From positions 36,396,326-36,460,325 of the forward strand of contig OX246746.1 of assembly GCA_945910005.1 (NCBI GenBank): DNA of 64,000 nucleotides, in the 5' to 3' direction. This document shows, piece by piece, positions 24,940 to 37,300 of this stretch (position 1 is the first letter of the stretch; every line of letters starts with the position of its first letter). The notes beneath the pieces were generated by a model. The model saw only the letters and a program-made list of their open reading frames with translations. It made no database searches and had not been told where the DNA came from. The translations under genes and the position numbers were made by a program. Source of the DNA: Isoperla grammatica (lineage: Eukaryota; Arthropoda; Insecta; Plecoptera; Perlodidae).

Positions 24940-25015
24940 CGCAGTTGGCCGAGTTCTATTAGGCGTTGGTCTAGTAAACCGCGGTCTCTGCATTCGGGAC
25001 CGTGTACACTTGCCC
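24940..25015 (+). mobile_element. tRNA-Thr-like SINE head
   Basis: Resembles a tRNA: CAGTTGGCCGAGT (A-box region), then TTGGTCTAGTAAACC, where loop CTAGTAA would hold anticodon AGT (Thr), then a degenerate B box GCATTCGGGACC. The acceptor stem is absent and the B box imperfect, so it is a tRNA-derived repeat rather than a tRNA gene. Confidence 0.5.
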
Positions 25016-25019
25016 ACGA

Positions 25020-26885
25020 AAAACTCGTCCACGGCAAAACTGACCCACTGTCAACCTCGGTACAGTAGGCGCGGTACCTTTGGCGGTAAAGGCGACAAGA
25101 TCCCTCGCTACTACAGTAAGTAGTACAGTGCCGAGGGCAGGTGCCATCAATCGAATCGAATCACCAATGTTCCGGCTTTTTACTTGTACAACGTGGCCCA
25201 CACAAGTAACCTACATTAAATCGACATTATTAGCAAATTTTGCTTCAAATTCTTATTTAAACCTTGATTTCGCTATAAAACCAATGTATCACTCAAATGG
25301 TCGATTTACACAAAAATTCACATTAGCTAACCGTTTAATTATTAGTTCAACTTGATTGACATAATTTGTAAAAAAAATGAAAATGACAATTTTGCAGAGA
25401 CTGAGACCTGTCACATAATTACTATTACGAAAAACTACTGTTTCTACTTTCTACCAATGGGTGTGTATGACAACTGAGCACAAATGCACAAGTAACGTGC
25501 CAAGGACGTTACAGTGCACAGGAACGCCACATGTATCTACCCAGCCCCAGTCAGCGACTCATCAACCGTGTGTGACGCCTCCGTGAAAATCGTCAAGTGG
25601 GACGCAGTTTGGATAGAGTACCGTGCCGATATATACTTCCTACATTGTCTACAACTTCTTGAACATTCAGTGAGACAGGGCACGTCAGTTCAATAATCGT
25701 CGCGAGAATACTACATACTGGGCGGCGTCCCACGTCACGGCCGGAGCAGCGTCAGCTGACTACGAGATCGTCATCCGTGCATGCCAGTGGCGTGCAACCC
25801 AGGCACTATCGTCCCGATCCTGGAGCAGCGTGGTGGGGCCTAAAGCCGGAGCCGTGATCGACAAGTGGAACCCATAGGTGTCAGATGAGTACCCACGAAC
25901 TTTAGAATCAAAGATTTTTTTAACTTAACTCGTTAAGAGGGTGTACTACGCTCCATACACCCCGGCGGGAAATTTTTGATAATTTGTCTACGCCGCAATT
26001 CAACTACGGCCGACAACCCAACACCGATTTTGGATTTGACAGGGGTTCATGAATGTGTTATTGATTGTTAATATATATACTTTAATAAAAGGTTGGTGAT
26101 TGAATACTGTGGGCTAATTCATAATAGCCAATATGGTTGAAGCGTTAGACTTACGCTGTCTCATATGGTAGGTTGGTACACGGGATTGTACTGGGGATTA
26201 GTTTAGTTAGCCTCATGGTACACAATTACTTAAATTTAATCATTGTAATTACTTATATATACATTCTTGGAGATTGAACATCCCGGACACGTTTCCTTAG
26301 AGCCCCGGTGCTGGGCTAATTGTAGCAGTCAGGCCCACGACTCATACTTTGTATTCCTACCAGGTATGTTCAATGTCTAAAAGTATGGTTATAGTACGAG
26401 ATAGATTGTATCATTTCTTTCACTGTATCACACAGTACAGCATCACCTTTTAGTTTATAATCATTGTATAAGTAATCCCTGTATTGCCTCAGGGGACCGG
26501 TATATACATAATTACCTGGTAATTGTTCGTATTGTATAGCCTGTGCTTGCCTCTTTGTAATTGTATTATATATTATATTTATATCCAAGCATTCAAATGT
26601 TAATTGTTATGTCTTCAAACAACAAAACTACCCACAATTGCAGTACCACATAGGAGGTTCCTGCTTGCTCCTAAATCCCAAGCAGGTGGCGCCCAACAAC
26701 TTAACAAGACTGTCTCCTCAACGCGACGTGGATCGCCGACTTCACCACCCCCTTACCCACGAAACTCTCGCTGAAATTCCCTAGCCGGAGCCTCCCACCA
26801 CGACACCTTGGGGAGGTGGGTTGTCAGTTCTCTGGTAAGGCACATAGTAGTGGAGAGATTGTCACAGTATGTATGCATGTAGCTA
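25020..26885. other. Intergenic, nothing firmly recognised
   Basis: No gene recognised. TGGCGCCCAACAA at 26686 resembles a tRNA-Lys primer-binding site, and an AATAAA lies near 26090, but no LTR pair or gag/pol was found. Confidence 0.3.
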
Positions 26886-26890
26886 TGCTA

Positions 26891-27043
26891 CCCTAACCAC
26901 AACGGTCGGTATCAGGATCTCAATCCGGAAATTGTGAAAGAGTTAACTCACATAGTTCTTTTGGTGCTGTTTACAACTAACTCGTTAACTCGTAATGGGA
27001 ATATGTATTATTGTGATCCCGATCCCAACTACTGTGGTTAGGG
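26891..27043. repeat. ~153-bp inverted-repeat element
   Basis: The left arm starts CCCTAACCACAACGG and continues GATCTC. The right arm read backwards starts CCCTAACCACAGTAG and continues GGGATCAC, giving imperfect arms of about 30 bp. AGCTAT words lie just outside both ends. It looks like a small MITE of unknown superfamily. Confidence 0.5.
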
Positions 27044-28258
27044 CTTTAAGCTATAGACCATTTGATACCATGTACAGTACAACGTAAGTAAATCAAGGGT
27101 AGGTGATAACATGTACGTATTTACTCTTTAACAACTCTTCTGCAGTCATTTATTAACAAATACTGACAGTCAGCCAAAAACCAATAGGACTACAAATAAT
27201 TTGCTAAAAGTCATTAGGTCCGACCCTTGACTTACCTATGTCAGCGCGTGTACAAAAGTACATTTAACATACACATAATTGGAATTTAAAACAAAGATCC
27301 TCGATACAAAGCTAAAGTCGTATTCACTCCGAGAACGGAGCAGTGGATCCTACGGACATGCGGGCGGCAAGCTTAGTTTGTGTCATTGTTTCTAATGGAA
27401 AAACAAGCTTGCAAGATATAATCTATGTAGCCCATATAACATAAAACGTATTGTTACTGTCTTAGAGAAAAGAAGAGGTCTTTATAATCTTCAGGAATAA
27501 CACAGGATTATTGGATGATGAAGATAATCAATCTGTATCAATGTACTGTATTTGTATTTGTGTTTTGTTATTGACATTAAAATATGTAGGCCTAGTTTAC
27601 ATCTCCATTAGTATTTAAATTAAGGAAATAAAAACAAATGTTAAGTAATGAACATTTTATTAACTGTTATGTTAGGTACAAAGCACGATTTACAGAGAAT
27701 TTTTTAACAATTTGGATCTAAGTCCAACAAGTCACAACAAGCTCATTCCATCAATATACATACATTACTTTTAAAAAGTTTACATTTTTACAAAACCTAC
27801 CAAATTTAAAAATTACATCACTTTTTATTATCATTACATGACACATTTCATTCAATAACGTTTAGGGCCTCGTAAGATAATAATCTGAATCATTTTCATG
27901 TTTTCAAGCATTAATTTGCATTTATAGAGAAAGATGGTTGGACCAATTTATTTTAATAGAAACTTGGAATCATAACTTTATGATTAACTGATTGACAAAT
28001 TGTTTAAAAATCATTATAAAACTAATTTTGTCTTAAAACTATTAAACATGTAAATTTTTACCAAGTCAACTAGCTAAATTGCTAGTTTATAGTGAAAATC
28101 AACAAAAATGAAAAAGATGAGATGCATATCAAATTTACCCAAAGTTTTCTATATAAAAACAACATCAACCCAATTTAGGACTTCTAATTATAAAACTAAT
28201 TTTACAGACCCTACATGTAGTATGATACCACCTCTGACTAAAGGTGAGTCAACTAGTT
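27044..28258. other. ADI1 downstream region / possible 3'UTR
   Basis: AT-rich DNA after the ADI1 stop on the minus strand. Candidate poly(A) signals (AATAAA, minus strand) lie at 28258-28263 (overlapping the stop codon), 27824-27829 and 27656-27661. No other gene seen. Confidence 0.4.
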
Positions 28259-28396
28259 TTATTCCTCAAAGGAGTTGCGCCGCAACGGAAGGAATTGGCT
28301 CAGGTAATCTTTGCGGCACGACATATCATCTGCCGGTCTGTTATGAGGAGTCCAAACTGGCTTACCAGCAAAGTAGCGCCTTGCATGAATGTAGTT
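28259..28396 (-). CDS. ADI1: ADI1 coding exon 4 (C-terminus)
   Basis: Acceptor TATATTTCCAG ends at 28397; the exon opens with AAC TAC ATT (N-Y-I) and ends with TAA at 28261-28259. Encodes 45 residues including [18 protein letters not shown] and CRKDYL. The stop codon lies within an AATAAA hexamer. Confidence 0.92.
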   Translation of the reverse strand, partial: NYIHARRYFAGKPVWTPHNRPADDMSCRKDYLSQFLPLRRNSFEE

Positions 28397-31300
28397 CTGG
28401 AAATATAACACATTCAATTATTTTGAGTCTGTTGAACTATGGAAGATCAAGTCCTTATGGGAGAAATAATTTGCATATAAGTAAGGTTATAGAATTATAA
28501 ACCTGCCACCAAAGACACACATAAAATATAGTTATAAATACATAGAAGTGTGTCGACTTATGTGTCAAAAGCAGGGATTAGCCTACATCAAATAATTGAT
28601 AACCATTTTCAAGCTAGTTCATGTTTTATATAGACCCAATGATAATAATTTAAAATAGAGATTGATATTCCAATAATTGATTATTTATATTTGACTTCTT
28701 TTGGGTAAGTTACATTTCCCTCTTCTCCTGATTTAATTCTCCAGTACAACTCCTACTCATAATCATCCTCATACTACATAAACTACTCTGTACTCATCAC
28801 TTCAAAAACCTCTGTTGGGGTCATATCCAGGGGCTGAAAAATATTTTGAAATCTATGAGCCAGGGACTTGGAGGCAAGACAAATTTGCAAATTTGCCATT
28901 TGCAAATGGATGAAATGCAAATTTGCCGTAGGCGAAATTTCTTATGCATACGCAATTACTGTAAGTGTCCGGAAAATGGGTTTGGAGATTTATTTTTCAT
29001 TCTCCATGAATATACAGATTCAGGCATTACAGTAGTCCCTCGTTAATTCAAACTCCGTTAATTCAAAATTATGTCTAATTCAAACTACTGATGGAGTCCC
29101 TGTAGAAGATTTAGGTATGGTGCATAGTGTGCAAGTTCTTTTAATTCAAAATTTTGTAATTCAAATTGGAGTTTTTAGGGTCCCTTGAAATTTGAATTAA
29201 AGGGGGATTACTGTATCATGTGGGATGAATGGCGTTTTAATCGGATTTTTATCCCGTTGTGTATTTACATAAATACATCAACTAGTCATATTAATTTTAC
29301 ATAAATACAAGGGTAGGCATCCTAAGTACCCGGGTACCTAGCGTATTGCCGACCCAGAAAGGTACACTGGTACAATACAAATTAACATAGCAAGGGGTAC
29401 ATATCAAAATGTCACAAGGCTGTCTTTGGAAGGTTAGTTATGTCTGGCCACGGAAGGTCTCACTAAGGATGTGTAAAAAAACTACATTTGTTACAGTAAA
29501 CTAGCTGGTTTTGTTGCACTTTATGAGAAAAGCTACAATGTGTGTTCTAGTTAATTAAAAAAAAAAAAACTGTGTCAAACACATTACAATTATTACTAAA
29601 CAATTTAATTAATAAGACCATATGTACAGGTATTTTTACAATATCATTTGTAAAAATTAAAAAATTAAAAAAAATAAAATTAATTTTTGTCTTTTGTTGG
29701 ACATTTAGTTGGTTGCCAGAGTCTAAATTCTAGTTGACGTAGCGACCTGGTGCCCAGGTTTCTCATATCGCCTTATGGCGTTTTCCACTGGTACACACCG
29801 GGTGCTATTATGGACCACTCCGTCACGTCACAGTGACGTCATAACTCCGGCGCAGTGCAATTGTCAGTGGAACACGACCTTAAAATGGGAGCACCTAAAA
29901 CCGCGGGAATCCACAGTAGACGTCCAAAAGTAGCTAAATTCCAGTCATTGGTATTTTTCCTTTTCAGTGGAAATCGAACAACTGAGGGTGAATGATGTAA
30001 TATGATATGTAATATAATGTGTTATATGCAAAACGCATGTAATAACAACTACTTCTGGTAATATAGGTAGAACTGGCTGCCTGTAGGAACTGCTGTACAA
30101 GTAGGCCTAAGGTTATATCTGACCTCTAGAGTCTAGATCTGTTTAATGTCCTCAGGAAGTTATTCGAAGTAAGGTTAAACCCCTAAATCTCTCCATTAAG
30201 GCATATTACTAGATGGAGATATTCACTATAACAGATATTCATTTCACCCGCGTTTAATGCGGCCATATTTGCTCTGAAAATATCGCTCCGGCTAGAAAGT
30301 GAGAGCAGCTCGGTGCGGCACCCAGAGCAAGCAATAGTCTAGTGGAACGCGTATTTCTGGCAGGGGTGCGCACTCAAACTACCAGTTGAATCTAAAACTC
30401 GCTCGCACAGGAGCGACCCATCGAAAATGCTGGTAGTTAATAGTAGTCCTCATTTCCATCCTATCCATCTCTATTTTAAAATGTAGCACATTTGTGATCT
30501 AACCTCTACTTTTGTATCTTGGGCGTGGCGAAATATTCTGCGAATGTCTATGTTTGATCGGGTACAGTGAGAATCACTCAGAACAGAATAGTTCAGAGGA
30601 AACCGGTAATAACTTTAGCAAAGAAAAGTTGCAGTGACTTGTATAATGGTTGAAGCTAGAGGCAGTGTGGGGTCAGGAAGACTGTTGACAAATCATGCCA
30701 ACAATTACTCTTAACAACTTTCTTTTGAATAATAAATTCCCATCCATTGGCCTGAAGTGAACCCCCCCCCCCCCCCCCCCAAAAAAGCTCCCCCTGCCCT
30801 AAGCGTTGTAACCTTGTAAGAAAAGTGTCAACGAGTCGAACATTTTTTAGTGGTAAAAATTGTTCAATACCAATTTAGTTGCGTTTGCTCTGGTTAAAAA
30901 AGTGACGCTAAATACAAATCATTTGCAACATCATGTTGTTCCCACGTCACTCAATGCGTGCGTATTGTTACTTTGACCTCAGTCGATCAACAAAGGATGG
31001 GGGGGGGAGGGGGGGGGGGGGGAGATATTTGTTTAATAAGTTTAATCACAGTTAATTAAATTTGTTTCCGTTGTAGGGAAAATTGGGGAAGAGGTAGGGG
31101 GGCTGGAATCTTATGGTAGAAATATGAGTGGCTGCAATAGGTGTCAGCTTTGGCCTATGCTTTCTATAGTGAGCAGCAGGTCATCCAAAGAAAAGTGGAA
31201 TAAGACTGATTATTATCTTCAACCAGTTATTGTCATTTTTTGCTAGTACTAAATGGTCAAACGTTTGATTGCAAACTGCCAGAATTTCTAATTGATAGGC

Positions 31301-34300
31301 TTAACTGTCTTATATAGATTGTAAACATGATTTTTCCTGCCTTCCTGTGGGTTTTATCATTTTATCTGTGCCGCGAAAAATTCGATATCAATATCAATTT
31401 TTTACAAATCAATATTGCGATTTTATAGTCGTTAAAATAGTTCAGTAGCTATAGGCCTACTGGAAAAATATCGCTGCATTTCACTAAAAAATAGTGGAGA
31501 TAACAATGGCAAAAACTGCAGTACAGGAGTTTATCTCTCTTCATGCAAGTCATGATGGCAATTATCCAGAATATTATACTTGGCAAGATAAGAGAAAATG
31601 TGATCATACATGACGAGTTTACAGACATTGAGAATGAGAATAACACAGAAATTTAATGCTAGTTGTTAGCTAGTATATTTTACTTCCCTCTCTTGTGAAA
31701 TAGATCAATTATTAATAGGAATGTCAACGATAATCGCATATCGATAAATATCGATAATATCGTATATCGATATTATCGCGATATGGCTAGCCATATCGCG
31801 ATAATCGTACGATATTAAATTATGTGCGATATCCCGATAATCGCGGCGACTTGATTTCATATTTGAATTTGGCGCCTGCTAAACGTTAGCCGAGCGACCA
31901 CCGACCAGCCGCCGAGTGCCGTCCTTCGATGTAGCCACAGGAAAACCACTAATTAGTTATCTGTGGGAAAACTATTTGCGACTTACACTCCCCCCTCCTC
32001 ATAGGCCTACATATGACGCAATGTTAAAAAGTAGTATTAGAGCTTATTTCATAATATAGCGGCGATATATCGCGATAAAAATTGAAAATGCAATATTATC
32101 GCGATATTTTTTTGCGCCGATATTATCGCGATCATTTTTTATTGTTGTAGCAATTATCGATATGGAATTTAATATCGTTTGACGTTCCTAATTATTAATT
32201 ATACTGCCTGTTTAAAAATGTGACTATGTTCAATTCAAAAAAACATTTATGCATACCGGTACATTGGTACAGAAATTGGTATAGCCAACTTGACTAAAAT
32301 TGTTCTTGGAATATCATCTAGCCTAGGCCTACACGAGTGTTGTCATGGTCATGGTACGCAGTAGTTGAGTGAGTTGAGATGTAGGAGGTGGTGAAAAGCT
32401 AGATTGTTTCCTATTATTTGTGGCTGTGCCGGGAGCACATCATGTCCCATGGTTTTCAATCCATTTGTTAAAGTTGCTATGGGTTTGGCACTAGGCCTAG
32501 ATGTAGTTTACATGCCTCCTTCATATTTCGCAAGTCGTGTAAGAGCTGTTTTCTTCATACTACCTATAAGCTCCTTTGAGTTTAGTGTAGGTTTATTTTT
32601 TACAGGGATGCATGTAATGGAGATCTATCAATATCATACAAGAACAAATTTCGGGTGATATCCATTCTTCAGGTTTTAGTATAGGCTACATTATTTTATT
32701 TTAATTCAATAAGAGTGATGAGTATTGTGATGGAACACCAGGGGCCTGGTTATTCCTAAAAGTTGTCACGGTAACATAACTAGGTGATATGCAGATATCA
32801 GTTAAAGTGACTTATGTCACCGTGGCAATTTTCAGGAATAGCCCCCCAGCAAACAGTTTTCTGCAAAACTAAGTGATATGCAGATATCAGTTAAAGTGAC
32901 TTATGTCACCGTGGCAATTTTCAGGAATAGCCCCCCAGCAAACAGTTTTCTGCAATGGTTATTACGGGTTGGCAAAAGCAATCAGCTACCTAAACATTTA
33001 GTAACCATCAAATATCATGTTTAAACATTTAGTTGTTTGTTTGTGTGTGTGTGTGTGTGTGTCTGTGTGTGTGTGGGTGTGAGGGTGAGAGCGTGGAGGG
33101 GAACGGGGGTTCAGAAATTTATATTTTTGTCTTTAGGGAGTAACTCCAGTTTTTTTTCTCTAGTTTTTAGTCTCCTGTTGCAATAAATATTAAATAAAAA
33201 TTACAGTACATAAGATTATTATTGTTGAGAAATACAACATTACAGTGTTTGCAATACATGATAGTAAGGACATACCTACCTACCTAGATAGATAGCCAAT
33301 TACATTGCAGGTTTAGCTTCAAATTATAAACTTTCATAAGACTCTTGACGCTTTAACCTTCAAACATTTGTACATGTCTCGGCTCCCATGGTTAAGGGCC
33401 ATGTTTTATAATGAAGTAACGAACAAAAGTGTATGACAGTTTCTTCAGAATCTAGTATTGTTAGAGCCCCGTAAAATTTGCGGACGCAAAATCATACGAT
33501 TATTGTGAAAATTGCTAATTATTTGATAACATGTCAGTGTTTAATAGCAAGACGACTCCAAAAATATAAAATTAAAACGCGAAATTGGCATTATAACAAT
33601 GCAAATAGCCAAATCTTGTTTTACGCAAAATAACCACGAAATCTCGCAAAACTGCCGCCTGAATTCCCATGTAACAGTGAACATTTTTGCAAAACTTGCC
33701 CAAGAAGTCTTGTTCTCTTAAAATTAATAAATTTTGTATGAAATGAAATAAATTCTGGATCATTTTTCCATAGCGGGGATAAGAATATTCATGTTGCCAA
33801 CACGTTATACTTTGCACGAACATGTGTAGTAGGCCTCCGCCTAGCGCGTGTAGTTCGTAGATTGTACCGTACATTGAATCACTCTACACAGCAAAAAATA
33901 ATAAATAATAATATCGCTAAACACCGAAATCGTAGATTTTTAAAACGAAATTAAAAAAAAAAAACACACTTTCACCGGGCTCTTTGTGCATGCATAGGCC
34001 TAGGCCTACAGTGAGTATATGTAGGAAGTTATTAGTAAAAAGTAGAAGTGCAAAGTGATCTGATCAAGAGCTGGGTCAATAGTCACAGTTTTTAAATTAA
34101 GACGTTCAAAGGTTGTGAATATCTTGCCTAAGAGTGTTGAGCTTGTAACGGATTAACTCGAGTTGATACTGAGATTGTAGTTGCTGCAGATAGAAAGAGC
34201 TCAAATAAGTCTTGCAATAGTGTTCTGATTTGACTGCGATTTGACTGTAGAATTGTACCAATTCTTTATGAATGATTTAGATGTGATAAATGGTGGGTGG

Positions 34301-37300
34301 TAGTCTGTTGTGATAAAGACCCCGACATTTCGTGAATGATTTTTTTCACTAAATAAAGCTAAATGTCTGTTTTTACATTTAATAGCAAAATATAGGCAAA
34401 TACCTTGTTTTAACTACTAAACTTGATGATCTAGCCCTAATCAGGAACTTTTTCTACCATTTCCAATATTTTAACACAAAAATATATGATAACTGGGCAT
34501 TTAAATCAACAATTCTAAATTTATGTATTTCTGACCGTGACAGTTGAAAATATTATCGAACACGGCTGGCAGCAAAAAAAAAAAAAAGCTGTTGATGCTG
34601 CAGTTGTTTATTTCGCTGACGAGTGGTGATGAAAATGCTATTTTTATGAAGCATTTCAAACAACCATTTATTTTGATTTTATATAATGAAATGAAAGATT
34701 TTTTAATAAAAAAATGGGGGTATTTTACTTGCCATTTCTCAGGGTCCCTATTACCTATGTAGACTATCCAATTTATACATGTGAAATTAAAATTAAAATA
34801 ATTTCTAAAGAATTTTATTCATGTCAACAAAAGATCCCGTTAGCATACCTATTGTCAGCTGACGTTAGCAACAAATTACCGCTACGAGTACCTTCAACAG
34901 GCCTATAGTCATTGTATTGATTTTAATCTAGGCCTAAGTTAGTTTAAGTAGGAATAGTAGGCTATTACCGGTACGTTAATTTGTTGACACATAACTGAAG
35001 GGTAGTCAAGATAGCTCCTTTATCAACACCTGTTTGGTTAAATACAGTAAACCCTCGATAAAATGAACTCGGTTAGTGCGAATTCTCAGATAATACGAAT
35101 AGTAAGCAAGACCCAGCCCGCGTAAATAGGACACTCAATGTTAAATAAAACGGATATAACGAATTTCGCATAATACGTAATACAAACTAATTATTTATCC
35201 CCTGGGTGGTACTAATGCATAATGTTCGTTGTTTAATACGAACTAATAATTTTGAAACCGCACAAACAAAATAATGTGTCCGAGAGTTCAACTCGCAGAG
35301 TAGGCGCAGGTATCAAGATTTTTGTCCGCCGAGCGTACGTCGTCGCAGGCAGCTACTTGTTTTGTTGCTGCTTGGTTTTCCCTTCCCCCTCGACCGCCCG
35401 CAGGCGTGATCGGATGCGCGCGCAAGCCCTTACAGCTGTTGAGGGGCGTGGCTTGCTCACTGCAACGTGCCTGCTTAGTCCGCCTACTATGCGCGCACAA
35501 AACATCATACCCGTGCGCTACTATCCATTGGAAAACATTGATTGTTTGTAGATACGTTTATTTTGGCTGGTACTATTGAATTTCGACGTTTTTGCGATAT
35601 TGCGAATTTTTATATTACGAACTGACGATTTTTGGGTCCCTTGATGTTCGTATTAACGAGGGTTTACTGTAGTGAGTTTATGGCTGTGTGAACCTTAAGC
35701 CTATGCCTTTTTACTTTACTAATGTGTTGCTATACCTGTGACATGTCAGAAATTAACACGGTTTTTAGACAGAACAGCTTGGAAATATTATGCATGCTAT
35801 CTGGATGGGTTCACCTTAGATAAAAATGAAACTTACATTGGTATCCAGTGTGAAGCGATGATACATCCCCGCGGGAATGATGATCAAATCTCCAGGAGTG
35901 ACTTCAATGCGAATCCAATTCTCTTCTACGTTGCGTACATCAAAGTAGCCCGAACCGTCGAGGACCAGACGAACTTCCTCGTCTGTGTGCAGGTGCTCCA
36001 CGAAGAAGGTGCGGAGCTGTAACAAGTCCACAACAAGGCTGTTTTTACAAAGTTTGGGTAATATTTTGTCAATTGCACATTGACAACGTTATTAGTCTAT
36101 GAAAGATCCAGTTTTGTATCTGGTTTTGAAATCCACACAAAGAATCGGTAAGCAGTTTTTTTTTTAATTAAAGCAGCATGAACAAGATCATTTTGTACAA
36201 AAATATGAAAACATCTACATCAGCTCACTTTCGTACACATAATAGTAGCATAGGTACCGTACTAATATATCAAAGACAAAAGGGACGGATAGATGTGCCA
36301 AGTCTTGTGATACAGCGGAGCCCCGACTATCCGAGTCAATTGGGACAGACAACATATCACATATGCTTTACCAAAAACTCAGTTGATCCAGATTTTTTTC
36401 TTTTAAAAGCCTAGGCCTACAGGATAATATAAGTCTTCGCGGGCCGAGTCGTTTAAACGTGTAAACGCCCGTGCGAAAATACACGTGTACAAATATTCAT
36501 GCACGTTTATCCGTGACTTATACCCCTCGGCTGACCAATCCCCTCCCCCGGCGTCCCCACCCAAAACACAATTCACAGATTTTTCCGATGTCACAGCTCT
36601 TTGACGAGCCGAAAACGCATAGCTTAGTGTGTGGATTCAAAATGACTGTGGACAGTTGGTCACAAAGGTAGGAAATATTAAACAGACGAGAAGAGTGATG
36701 AAACATTTCTATGTGAGCGCACGGCCTTTCAGTCGATGGGTATCACCGTATCACCCATAACTAGCTTTAAACCCATCCAAAAGTAGGTTACTTCCTTTAC
36801 TAATAGTGAAGACATTTTTAATATTGAAATTTGAAATTATTTAACACAATTACAAAAAAATAGCCAACATGAACCTTCTTAGAAGATACTAGCCAATGTT
36901 GGGTAAGTCCCTTAAAAAATGGACCAAGTTCCAGTTCCAGTTCCACGCAAGGAAAAAGGAACTCTTTCCAGTTCCAAGTTCCTTTCAAAATGGAACTAAG
37001 TTATACTTTCTGTCCGCAAACAACCACTTTTCTTTGGATATTGCCGAGCGGGATACTAACCATCGACTCAATGGTTATTATCCGGGCTTATGCATTATAC
37101 ACCAAGAACATTGACTCAAAGTAAGGTTATTTAATATTGTTAATTCTTAATGCATTACAATTTACATTAATTATTAAAAACTAAAATAAATAATTAATTC
37201 AATTAAAGTTTTTATATTAAATTTAATGCTTTCTTTCCTGTGGAGGCTCTTCTATATATAACTAGCCTACTGTCATCCCTGGGTTAATTGAAGTCATTAT

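Noticed and set aside
24940..25015. tRNA-Thr(AGT) gene
   Set aside because: The anticodon arm is convincing, but the B box is degenerate and there is no acceptor stem.
26686..26700. LTR retrotransposon primer-binding site (TGGCGCCCAACAA)
   Set aside because: No LTR pair, polypurine tract or gag/pol nearby; too short to stand alone.
26891..27043. Telomere-like CCCTAACC
   Set aside because: Single words at the ends of an inverted repeat, not a telomeric array.
33462..33982. TIR pair AGAGCCCCG / AGAGCCCGG
   Set aside because: Short imperfect ends and no matching target duplication.
35738..36022. 94-codon plus-strand frame
   Set aside because: Antisense shadow of ADI1 exon 3.
36314..36340. 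Tigger-like end GGAGCCCCGACTATCC
   Set aside because: Only one end found; no element can be delimited.
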